Assembly (NCBI GenBank): GCA_946480995.1
Contig: CAMLMF010000200.1
Span: 1-5,547, forward strand
DNA: 5,547 nt
From: an uncultured Bdellovibrio sp.
GTDB lineage: Bacteria > Bdellovibrionota > Bdellovibrionia > Bdellovibrionales > Bdellovibrionaceae
Direction of reading: 5' to 3'
This document shows positions 1 through 5,547 of the stretch, in pieces (the stretch's first letter is position 1; every line of letters begins with the position of its first letter). A model generated the notes under the pieces. The model saw only the letters and a program-made list of their open reading frames with translations, did no database searches and was not told the DNA's origin. A program made the translations under genes and the position numbers.

Positions 1-1678
1 AGGTTCGGGCCGCGTGGCCGAAGTTGCTGCTCGTTTCACTTTGGATGCGATGCCAGGTAAGCAAATGTCGATCGATGCCGAGTTAAACTCTGGGCATATC
101 ACAGAAGCGGAAGCGCGCAAGCGTCGTAAGCAAATTGAAGGTGAAGCGGACTTTTACGGCGCGATGGACGGTGCCTCGAAGTTCGTACGCGGAGACGCTA
201 TTGCCGGGATCATTATCACGATGATCAACATCCTGGGGGGTTTAGCGATTGGTGTTATCCAAAAAGGTTTGGATGTCGGGACTGCCGCTAAATACTATAC
301 GATGTTAACGATCGGTGACGGTTTGTTAGCGCAGATTCCAGCTTTAGTTATTTCGACTGCTGCCGGTATTATCGTTACGCGTACTTCAAATTCTGATAAA
401 GACGTTGGTGAAGAGGTTACGGGTCAACTTTTTGTAAAACCTCGTGCCGTTATGATTTCAGGTGGCGTTTTGGTTCTTATGGGACTTGTGCCGGGTTTGC
501 CAACGATTCCGTTCCTTTTGATGGGCGGTTTGTTGTGTGGAACAGCGTGGATTATCACGAAAGCTCGTACCGAAAAATCTGAGGCAGAAAAAAGACAGTC
601 CGATGCAGCCCTTTCGGCGCCCAAAAAAGAAAACATCGAATCGATGTTGCCTTTGGATATGGTCGAGCTTGAAGTCGGTTATGGACTTATCAATATCGTT
701 GAATCCGATCAAAGTGGTGACCTGCTTGAACGTATCGTCAGCATCCGTAAGCAATTCGCTTTGGATCTGGGGATCGTCGTACCAAGTATTCATATTCGCG
801 ACAACTTGCAGTTAGCGCCAGGTGAATACCGTGTGTTGATCAAAGGGAATCGCGTGGGTGGTGGAACACTTCGTCCAGAATCAATGTTGGCGATGGATCC
901 GGGCAATGTGGCCGAGCGTATCGATGGTATTGCAACCAAAGAGCCTGCTTTTGGTTTAGATGCGTTGTGGATTTCGCCTGCGCGCAAAGAAGATGCTGAA
1001 ATCGCCGGATACACCGTGGTCGACTTGCCAACTGTTATGGCGACACACTTAACGGAAATCATCCGTTCACATGCGCATGAATTATTGGGCCGTCAAGAGG
1101 CTGCGACTTTGATTGAAAACTTTAAGAAGTCACATCCGAAAGTTGTCGAAGAGCTTATCCCAGATATGTTGCCATTGGGATCTGTGGTGCGTGTCCTGCA
1201 AAGTCTTTTGAAAGAGCAAGTATCAATTCGTAACTTGTTGACGATCTTTGAAACGTTGGCTGACGAAGCTCCTCGTACAAAAGATACAGAAGTTCTTACA
1301 GAGCAAGTTCGTCGTGGCTTGGCCCGTGGAATCACGGCGAAGTACACAACGGATCAAGGCAATATCCCTGTGATGACTTTGCATCCAGTCATTGAAGAAA
1401 CAATTGCCAACTCATTGTTGCAAACAGAGCAAGGAGTGCAGTTGGTGATGGATCCAAACACGGCCCATCGTTTGATTAACGAAATTGCGCGCGCCGTTGA
1501 AGATCATCCGGAAATTGCTAGTCAGCCGATCTTGCTGACCAGCCCCACTTCGCGTCGTCATATTTATAAATTAACGTCTCGTTTTATTCCGCAACTGGTC
1601 GTTCTTTCACACAACGAATTAACTTCAGATGCGGACGTACAATCAGTTGCACTTGTGGAGATGAGCCATGCAGGTTAA
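1..1678 (+). CDS. flhA: Flagellar biosynthesis protein FlhA (export gate), 5'-truncated by window edge
   Basis: FlhA is the large inner-membrane protein of the flagellar type III export gate; its cytoplasmic domain forms a ring that docks chaperone-substrate complexes. The reading frame is open from base 2 (G-S-G-R-V-A-E-V...), so the GTG at 14 is an internal valine and the true start lies outside the window. 558 residues are visible; the family is usually near 690-700, so roughly 140 N-terminal residues with the first four membrane segments are missing. Seen here: the conserved cytoplasmic loop with PGKQMSIDAELNSG and EADFYGAMDGASKFVRGDAIAG, then four hydrophobic segments (about residues 65-86, 101-126, 149-165, 168-186), a charged linker, and the complete cytoplasmic domain including HAHELLGRQEAATLIENF, LLKEQVSIRNLLTIFETLAD and a C-terminal VVLSHNEL. 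InvA/EscV-type virulence export proteins share the fold, but the flhF-flhG-fliA neighbours make it flagellar. The stop overlaps the start of flhF by 11 bp. Confidence 0.97.
   Translation, partial: GSGRVAEVAARFTLDAMPGKQMSIDAELNSGHITEAEARKRRKQIEGEADFYGAMDGASKFVRGDAIAGIIITMINILGGLAIGVIQKGLDVGTAAKYYTMLTIGDGLLAQIPALVISTAAGIIVTRTSNSDKDVGEEVTGQLFVKPRAVMISGGVLVLMGLVPGLPTIPFLLMGGLLCGTAWIITKARTEKSEAEKRQSDAALSAPKKENIESMLPLDMVELEVGYGLINIVESDQSGDLLERIVSIRKQFALDLGIVVPSIHIRDNLQLAPGEYRVLIKGNRVGGGTLRPESMLAMDPGNVAERIDGIATKEPAFGLDALWISPARKEDAEIAGYTVVDLPTVMATHLTEIIRSHAHELLGRQEAATLIENFKKSHPKVVEELIPDMLPLGSVVRVLQSLLKEQVSIRNLLTIFETLADEAPRTKDTEVLTEQVRRGLARGITAKYTTDQGNIPVMTLHPVIEETIANSLLQTEQGVQLVMDPNTAHRLINEIARAVEDHPEIASQPILLTSPTSRRHIYKLTSRFIPQLVVLSHNELTSDADVQSVALVEMSHAG
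1657..1660 (+). promoter_or_regulatory. Ribosome binding site of flhF inside the flhA 3' end
   Basis: GGAG lies seven bases before the ATG at 1668, within the last codons of flhA. It supports this start, which gives an 11-bp overlap with flhA and probable translational coupling. Confidence 0.6.
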
Positions 1679-3110
1679 GAAATTTGAAGCCAGAACGATG
1701 AAGGAAGCGCTTGAGATGGTCAAGACCCAGATGGGTCCTGATGCTATCATTCTGTCTGCACGGGATAACAACAAAAGCTTTGGCCTTGTGGGCGAAGGCA
1801 GCGTTGAAATCACCGCAGCGGTTTCGGATGAAACTTTACAAAAGAAAAAATTTGCAGAATCAAGACTGCGTGAGGCTGATCGTGAAAAATTCCGCGCAAG
1901 CCCGGCCAGACAACAAAAAGAACTGATCACCAAGATGGTGGAAAAGCATGTGCAAAAGACGCAAGCTCCGGCGGCGATCACGCAGCGTCGTTATATCGAA
2001 ATCGAAGATGAATCAGCTTTAGCAAAGCAAAAGCAAATGTCGGAAGAACGCGTTCGTTCCGCAGCGCAAAGAGCGCTGAATGCATTCCAAGAACAAGAAG
2101 ACATGGTACGCGGCACAGCGAAGCGTGGAGCAGCACCGGCTCCAGTGCCAGTTCCTGTTCCAGTCAAACCTAAGGTCAACAATGAATCCAGTGAGATTCA
2201 GGCTCTAAAAAGTCAAATCGAGGGCTTGAAACAGGTGATTTCGCAATTTCAACAAATGCCACAATCATTTGTAGGAACTCACCCTGGTGCGGACTACGGG
2301 ATTACTTACGATCTGAGTTTCGTTTTTGAAAAATTAACGAATGCGGGGATGGCTGCAGAAATCGCGGGCGAGATTTTAACGAAAGCGCAAGAAACGCTTC
2401 CAACCTTGAAACTAAAGAATCGTTCTTTGGTAGAGGCTTGGGTGGCGCGCTATGTTTTGGATGCAACTAAAGTTTCGCACAACCCAACAGGCGGAAAAAT
2501 TCATTGTTTCGTCGGCCCAGCGGGTGCGGGAAAAACTTCGGCGTTAATTAAAATGGCCAGCCAAATGGTTGTGCGCGAAGGTAAAAAGATCGCGTTGTTC
2601 ACAACGGACACTTTTAAAGTGGGCGCCGCAGATCAAATGAAAATTTATGCGCAGATCCTTAACGTGCCGTTTTCAGTGATTCGTACACAAAACGATTGGA
2701 CCAACTTGATGCGCTATCTGGCGAATGTTGATTGTGTTCTGGTCGATTACACGGGTTTAAGCCTTAAGAGCAACGAAGAAATCCAAATGTTAAAGAGCTT
2801 GTTGCCGCCGCAGGCACTCAATCCCAATGTGCATTTGTGCTTGTCGACGAATGCCAAAGACGGTGATGCGACAGAATTAGGTCGTCGTTACTCAGTCCTT
2901 GGTTACAAAGATGTGATCTTTACATCTTTAGATGAATCAACTCAGCACGGAACTATTTATAATTTTATGAAGCGCTTTGATGTGCCTTTACACTCTTTCG
3001 GAATTGGTCCTCGTGTGCCGGAAGATTTTGAGTTCGCAACTAAAGAGCGTCTTTTGGATTTGATTTTCAAAATTACCAAACTGAAGCAACAAGATTCTGA
3101 GGCTGTATGA
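1668..3110 (+). CDS. flhF: FlhF, SRP-family GTPase-like protein for polar flagellar placement, with atypical G motifs
   Basis: FlhF is the third SRP-type GTPase family beside Ffh and FtsY; it marks the pole where the flagellum is built. The start is fixed by the family-typical N-terminus MQVKKFEARTMKEALEMVK...MGPDAIILSAR (B domain, about 1-60) and by a GGAG site. A charged linker follows (60-155), then a Pro/Val tract (156-170), a short predicted coiled coil (175-196), an N domain (about 205-270) and the G domain (about 275-475). G-domain motifs: P-loop GPAGAGKT at 283-290 (intact); DTFKVGAADQ at 314-323 (Lys where Arg is usual); DYTGLS at 360-365 where DTAGR(S) is usual; FTSLDEST at 418-425 where TKLDE is usual; GIGPRVPEDFE at 445-455 where a GQxVPED form is usual. 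So three or four positions tied to GTP binding or hydrolysis differ, although the fold and the order of motifs are kept. Length of 480 aa is at the long end for the family because of the linker. It overlaps flhG by 4 bp (ATGA). Identity is secure; catalytic activity is doubtful. Confidence 0.95.
   Translation: MQVKKFEARTMKEALEMVKTQMGPDAIILSARDNNKSFGLVGEGSVEITAAVSDETLQKKKFAESRLREADREKFRASPARQQKELITKMVEKHVQKTQAPAAITQRRYIEIEDESALAKQKQMSEERVRSAAQRALNAFQEQEDMVRGTAKRGAAPAPVPVPVPVKPKVNNESSEIQALKSQIEGLKQVISQFQQMPQSFVGTHPGADYGITYDLSFVFEKLTNAGMAAEIAGEILTKAQETLPTLKLKNRSLVEAWVARYVLDATKVSHNPTGGKIHCFVGPAGAGKTSALIKMASQMVVREGKKIALFTTDTFKVGAADQMKIYAQILNVPFSVIRTQNDWTNLMRYLANVDCVLVDYTGLSLKSNEEIQMLKSLLPPQALNPNVHLCLSTNAKDGDATELGRRYSVLGYKDVIFTSLDESTQHGTIYNFMKRFDVPLHSFGIGPRVPEDFEFATKERLLDLIFKITKLKQQDSEAV
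2142..2165 (+). repeat. Pro-Val dipeptide repeat in the FlhF linker
   Basis: Four successive Pro-Val codon pairs (residues 159-166 of FlhF) form an imperfect 6-bp tandem repeat, with synonymous codons varying between copies. It sits between the charged N-terminal region and the coiled coil and most likely acts as a stiff spacer. The synonymous variation shows it is not a recent slippage product. Confidence 0.7.
3098..3102 (+). promoter_or_regulatory. Ribosome binding site of flhG within the flhF 3' end
   Basis: TGAGG ends four bases before the flhG ATG at 3107, closer than ideal spacing. With the ATGA stop/start overlap this suggests that ribosomes finishing flhF re-initiate on flhG. Confidence 0.4.
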
Positions 3111-3937
3111 GAAATTTGAACTCATTCAATATGCATCGCACCCGCACGATCAGCATCACTTCCGGCAAAGGCGGGGTGGGCAAGACGACTCTGGTTGCCA
3201 ACTTAGCCTTGACGCTGGCGCAACGTGGGAAAAAAGTTTTAATTTTAGATGGCGACTTAGGCATGGCCAATGTCGATATTCTTTTTGGCGTTAAAACTCA
3301 GGGAAATATCCATGATATCTTGGGTGGGCGTAAAGAAATGAAAGATATCTTAGTCGAAGTTTCCAAAGACGTGCATTTGATCCCAGGGGGCAGTGGGGTG
3401 GTTGAATTCAATCACTTAAATCACTTCGAACGCCGTGCGATGGTTGAAGCAGTCAGTTCATTGCCATTAGGTTTTGATTACTTGCTTATCGATACAGCTC
3501 CGGGAATTGCTGAAAATGTTTTGTTTTTAAATTCGGCAGCACAAACAGTGTCGGTGGTTATCACACCAGATCCAGCAAGCTTTGCCGATGCTTACGCTTT
3601 GATTAAAGTTCTAAATCGCAATTACAAAGTGAATCACTTCTCGATCATCTGCAATCAGGTGCGCGACGAGCAAGAGGGTTTGGGCCTGTATCAACGCTTT
3701 AACGATGTCGTAAATAAGTTTCTGTACATTGGTCTGGATTACTGGGGATCGGTGCCTAATGATGCAGTTTTAAGAAAAGCAACACAAATGCAACGTCTTA
3801 TTGTGAGACACGATGTAGGCGCAGAATCCGCGAAAGCAATTCGCCAAGTGTGTGCGCAAATAGAGAAGTCGTCGAAGCAAATCGAAACAGCGGGCGGTAT
3901 GCAAATGTTTTGGGACCAAGTCGTTGGGTTCGCATAA
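3107..3937 (+). CDS. flhG: FlhG/FleN (YlxH), MinD-like ATPase controlling flagellar number, short N-terminus
   Basis: FlhG is a MinD/ParA-type ATPase that dimerises on ATP, binds the membrane, works with FlhF and limits the number of flagella. Seen in the 276 residues: deviant Walker A S-GKGGVGKTT at 19-28 with signature Lys21 and Lys26; LILDGDLGMANVDILFG at 45-61 (switch I type, Asp48/Asp50); LLIDTAPGIAENVLFL at 126-141 (switch II type); VITPDPASFADAYALIKVL at 151-169; and a C-terminal amphipathic stretch GGMQMFWDQVVGF fitting the membrane-targeting helix. The ATG at 3107 overlaps the flhF stop (ATGA), with a TGAGG site four bases upstream. An in-frame TGA at 3098-3100, followed only by GGC and TGT, rules out a longer N-terminus. 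A second ATG at 3131 is possible but has no clear ribosome binding site. The N-terminal helix with DQAxxLR, which stimulates FlhF GTPase in studied homologues, is absent. A generic MinD is less likely given the neighbours. Confidence 0.93.
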   Translation: MRNLNSFNMHRTRTISITSGKGGVGKTTLVANLALTLAQRGKKVLILDGDLGMANVDILFGVKTQGNIHDILGGRKEMKDILVEVSKDVHLIPGGSGVVEFNHLNHFERRAMVEAVSSLPLGFDYLLIDTAPGIAENVLFLNSAAQTVSVVITPDPASFADAYALIKVLNRNYKVNHFSIICNQVRDEQEGLGLYQRFNDVVNKFLYIGLDYWGSVPNDAVLRKATQMQRLIVRHDVGAESAKAIRQVCAQIEKSSKQIETAGGMQMFWDQVVGFA

Positions 3938-4019
3938 AGCTGATCTAATAAAGCTCCTGCCTTGGTCTTGGATTTAGGCGGCGAGTTCGGATTTGGACTT
4001 TCAGCACTGACTTCGGTTT

Positions 4020-4025
4020 GATAAT
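4020..4025 (+). promoter_or_regulatory. Weak -10-like element upstream of fliA
   Basis: GATAAT in an A/T-rich patch resembles a sigma-70 -10 box about 20 bases before the fliA start codon. No good -35 lies at 16-18 bp; the nearest candidate, TTGGAC at 3993-3998, is 21 bp away. I see no sigma-54 GG/GC pair and no convincing sigma-28 site in the 109-bp gap. If the promoter were real, the leader would be very short. fliA may simply be read through from the upstream operon, since no terminator is visible after flhG. Confidence 0.2.
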
Positions 4026-4033
4026 ATTATTTT

Positions 4034-4040
4034 AAGAGGG
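4034..4040 (+). promoter_or_regulatory. Strong ribosome binding site of fliA
   Basis: AAGAGGG lies six bases before the ATG at 4047, in an A-rich context. It is the best Shine-Dalgarno match in the window and settles the fliA start. Confidence 0.8.
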
Positions 4041-4046
4041 AAAAAT

Positions 4047-4832
4047 ATGGCAAAAAATGCGGCATTGTTAAAGAAGTACAAAGAAGAGCCTCGTAAGCTT
4101 GCTGCTAACAAGAAAGACGATGTGATTCGTGAGTACGCGCCGTTAATTAAGTTTATCGCACAGAAAATTGCCGTGCGTTTGCCTTCGAACATCGAACTTG
4201 ATGACCTTATTTCTGCAGGTGTGATCGGTTTGATGGATGCCATTGATAAATACGATTCATCACGTGATAACAAGTTTAAAACCTATGCAGAGTTCCGTAT
4301 CCGTGGAGCCATCCTTGATGAATTGCGTGCCCAAGACTGGGTGCCACGTTCGATTCGTGACAAAGCAAAATTATTAGATAAAACAATGGTGCAATTAGAA
4401 GCTGATTTGGGCCGTTCACCGACGGACGAAGAAGTTGCTAAAGTATTAAATGTCTCTATCGATGAATTCCATGACCTTGTGAACCAAGTGCGTCCGGTCA
4501 GTTTGTTGCCTATTGATCAGGCGACAACATTCAGTAATACGGATAAAAAATCCATCATGGATATCTTGGAAGGTTCCCGCACGAATTCTCCATTTAATCA
4601 ATTAAACGTTAAGAACATCAAAGAAGTTGTCGCGCAAGCAATTGAAGAATTGCCAGAAAGACAGCGTCTTGTTCTGTCGTTGTACTATTATGAAGATTTG
4701 AATCTTAAAGAGATCGGTCAAGTCCTTCGCGTGACAGAATCACGTGTGTCGCAACTTCACGCACAAGCTGTAACACGCCTTCGTGCAAAATTGGCGGCGA
4801 CAATAGGCGCTGGCGAATTAGAAGTCGCTTAG
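4047..4832 (+). CDS. fliA: FliA, flagellar sigma-28 factor
   Basis: FliA directs RNA polymerase to late flagellar and chemotaxis promoters and is usually held inactive by FlgM until the hook-basal body is complete. The 261 residues match the family's usual length (about 240-260). Visible regions: sigma region 2 at about 24-100 with IREYAPLIKFIAQKIAVRLP, ELDDLISAGVIGLMDAIDKYD and the sigma-28-typical FRIRGAILDELRAQDWVPRS; region 3 at about 101-150 with LGRSPTDEEVAKVLNV; region 4 at about 195-250 with ELPERQRLVLSLYYYEDLNL and helix-turn-helix LKEIGQVLRVTESRVSQLHA. The start is set by the AAGAGGG site. The gene follows flhG after 109 bp, unlike the overlapping genes before it, so it may have its own promoter or extra regulation. 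It ends before a hairpin terminator. SigB/SigF-type factors share the architecture, but the RGAILDELR-DWVPRS signature and the context favour FliA. Confidence 0.96.
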   Translation: MAKNAALLKKYKEEPRKLAANKKDDVIREYAPLIKFIAQKIAVRLPSNIELDDLISAGVIGLMDAIDKYDSSRDNKFKTYAEFRIRGAILDELRAQDWVPRSIRDKAKLLDKTMVQLEADLGRSPTDEEVAKVLNVSIDEFHDLVNQVRPVSLLPIDQATTFSNTDKKSIMDILEGSRTNSPFNQLNVKNIKEVVAQAIEELPERQRLVLSLYYYEDLNLKEIGQVLRVTESRVSQLHAQAVTRLRAKLAATIGAGELEVA

Positions 4833-4859
4833 TTATTAATTTAAAAATTGAAATTATGG

Positions 4860-4891
4860 AACCCATGCTGAAAAGTATGGGTTTTTCTTTT
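4860..4891 (+). terminator. Rho-independent terminator after fliA
   Basis: A nine-base-pair stem (AACCCATGC at 4860-4868 with GTATGGGTT at 4875-4883, one G-U pair) closes a six-base TGAAAA loop and runs into a T-rich tail (TTTTTCTTTT, 4882-4891). The tail enters the stop codon of the convergent gene at 4890-4892. On the minus strand the same hairpin lacks an immediate T-run (the downstream sequence is only T-rich), so it is a clear terminator for fliA and at most a weak one for the opposing gene. Confidence 0.8.
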
Positions 4892-5547
4892 AGTCTTCGT
4901 CGCCAGGCTCGTCGCCCATTTTGGCTCTGATTTTTTTCATTACCCGAGCTTCCATTTGGCGAACAGCTTCGCGAGTGATGCCGTGTTTTTCGCCGATCTC
5001 TTGCAGGGTCAAGGGCTCATCATTCAAAATGCGTTCATCTAAAATAATCAATTCACGCTCTGAAAGCTCTGGGCGTAATTCGGCGATGGCCTTTTTTAGA
5101 TGATCCAACTCTTCTTCGTGGGCTAAGGCTTCATCCAAAGGTTGATCATTCACATTGCGTTGGATGTCGCCCAAGCTGATGTCAGAGTCTTCTCCCAAAG
5201 GACGGTCCAAGCTCATATCACGACCTGACATACGCATGGCCATGTCGCGCACTTCGTCTTCAGGAATACCTAAGCGACTGCCGATCAGTGCGGCATTCGG
5301 TTCAATGCCCATGGCATCTAAGGCATCTTTTTCTTTTTGCAGCTGATAAAAAAGTTTGCGTTGATTTTGTGTAGTTCCGATACGAACCATCGAGTACTGA
5401 CGCATTAAATACTCTTGAATGTATCCACGAATCCACCACACAGCATAAGTGATCAGTCGTGCCCCTTTGTAGGGATTAAACTCGCGCACAGCATGCATCA
5501 GGCCGACGTTACCCTCGGACACAACTTCGCCGATCGGCAGGCCATAG
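4890..5547 (-). CDS. rpoH: RpoH-type (sigma-32) heat-shock sigma factor, 5'-truncated by window edge
   Basis: Sigma-32 factors direct transcription of chaperone and protease genes under heat and protein-folding stress. The frame is open to the right edge (Y-G-L-P-I-G-E-V-V-S-E-G-N-V-G-L-M...), so the GTG at 5522 is an internal valine codon. 218 residues are visible against a usual 285-300, leaving about 70-80 N-terminal residues outside. Seen: region 2 with EGNVGLMHAVREFNPYKGARL and TYAVWWIRGYIQEYLMRQYS; then GTTQNQRKLFYQLQ, which matches the RpoH box (QRKLFFNLR in E. coli) that separates sigma-32 from RpoD and RpoS; region 3 with LGIPEDEVRDMAMRMSGRDMSLD; region 4 with ELSERELIILDERIL and helix-turn-helix LTLQEIGEKHGITREAVRQMEA. 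It ends in an acidic tail GDEPGDED. The YGLPI-EV-SEGNVGLM wording resembles alphaproteobacterial RpoH more than E. coli RpoH, judged from memory. It converges on fliA with 57 bp between the stops. Its promoter lies outside the window. Confidence 0.92.
   Translation of the reverse strand, partial: YGLPIGEVVSEGNVGLMHAVREFNPYKGARLITYAVWWIRGYIQEYLMRQYSMVRIGTTQNQRKLFYQLQKEKDALDAMGIEPNAALIGSRLGIPEDEVRDMAMRMSGRDMSLDRPLGEDSDISLGDIQRNVNDQPLDEALAHEEELDHLKKAIAELRPELSERELIILDERILNDEPLTLQEIGEKHGITREAVRQMEARVMKKIRAKMGDEPGDED

Noticed and set aside
14..16. GTG as the flhA start
   Set aside because: The frame is open upstream to base 2 with conserved FlhA residues, and the protein lacks its N-terminal membrane segments; the GTG is an internal Val codon.
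458..793. 111-codon minus-strand open frame opposite flhA
   Set aside because: It has no recognisable domain, is Cys/Arg/His-rich like an antisense shadow, and lies fully within a strongly conserved gene.
1643..1981. 112-codon minus-strand open frame opposite the flhA/flhF junction
   Set aside because: Its Ser/Cys/Leu-rich composition matches an antisense reading of the FlhF N-terminal charged region; no family features or supporting ribosome binding site were seen.
3131..3133. Alternative flhG start at the second Met codon
   Set aside because: No Shine-Dalgarno sequence lies before it, whereas the ATG at 3107 has the stop/start overlap and an upstream TGAGG. It cannot be fully excluded but does not affect the missing-helix observation.
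3938..3985. Possible terminator after flhG
   Set aside because: The only pairing found (CTGCC with GGCGG around a roughly 15-base loop) is short, has a wobble pair and no following T-tract.
4921..5346. Plus-strand short open frames opposite the rpoH-type gene
   Set aside because: They are low-complexity Ser/Arg/Met-rich translations lying wholly antisense to a clear sigma factor gene.
5520..5522. GTG (minus strand) as the start of the RpoH-type gene
   Set aside because: The frame continues to the window edge with conserved residues (Y-G-L-P-I-G-E-V), so the gene is cut by the window, not short.

Overview
The window is the distal part of a polar-flagellum biosynthesis cluster, read left to right as flhA (5' end cut off by the window) - flhF - flhG - fliA. 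Tail-to-tail with fliA, on the minus strand, lies a sigma-32 (rpoH-type) heat-shock sigma factor gene whose 5' end runs off the right edge. The flhA-flhF-flhG-fliA order is the one known from polarly flagellated Proteobacteria and related phyla. Base composition looks moderate, coding density is very high, and the sequence style (for example the charged, Pro/Val-rich FlhF linker) would fit a Bdellovibrio-like predatory bacterium or a relative. That assignment is inference from recall, not proven by the window.

Layout: 1-1678, flhA, the last 558 codons of the export-gate protein. 1668-3110, flhF, an SRP-family GTPase-like protein for polar placement of the flagellum, overlapping flhA by 11 bp. 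3107-3937, flhG (fleN/ylxH), a MinD-like ATPase that limits flagellar number, overlapping flhF by 4 bp (ATGA). 3938-4046, a 109-bp gap holding the strong fliA ribosome binding site and at best a weak promoter candidate. 4047-4832, fliA, sigma-28 for late flagellar and chemotaxis genes. 4833-4889, a 57-bp gap with a rho-independent terminator whose T-tract runs into the stop codon of the convergent gene. 4890-5547 (minus), rpoH-type sigma factor, 5'-truncated.

Together these genes cover export of flagellar subunits (FlhA), where and how many flagella are built (FlhF/FlhG), and late-gene transcription (FliA). The RpoH-type gene is a separate transcription unit that meets fliA head-on.

I see no new multi-gene system, mobile element, CRISPR array or RNA gene. 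The signal most worth a second look is in the FlhF/FlhG pair. FlhF carries substitutions at several positions normally conserved for GTP binding and hydrolysis (DTAGR-type motif read as D-Y-T-G-L-S, TKLD read as T-S-L-D, DTYR/DTFR read as D-T-F-K, GQxVPED read as G-P-R-V-P-E-D). Its partner FlhG lacks the N-terminal DQAxxLR activator helix, and an in-frame stop just upstream of its start shows this is not a mis-called start. The two losses together suggest an FlhF that works without the usual FlhG-stimulated GTPase cycle.
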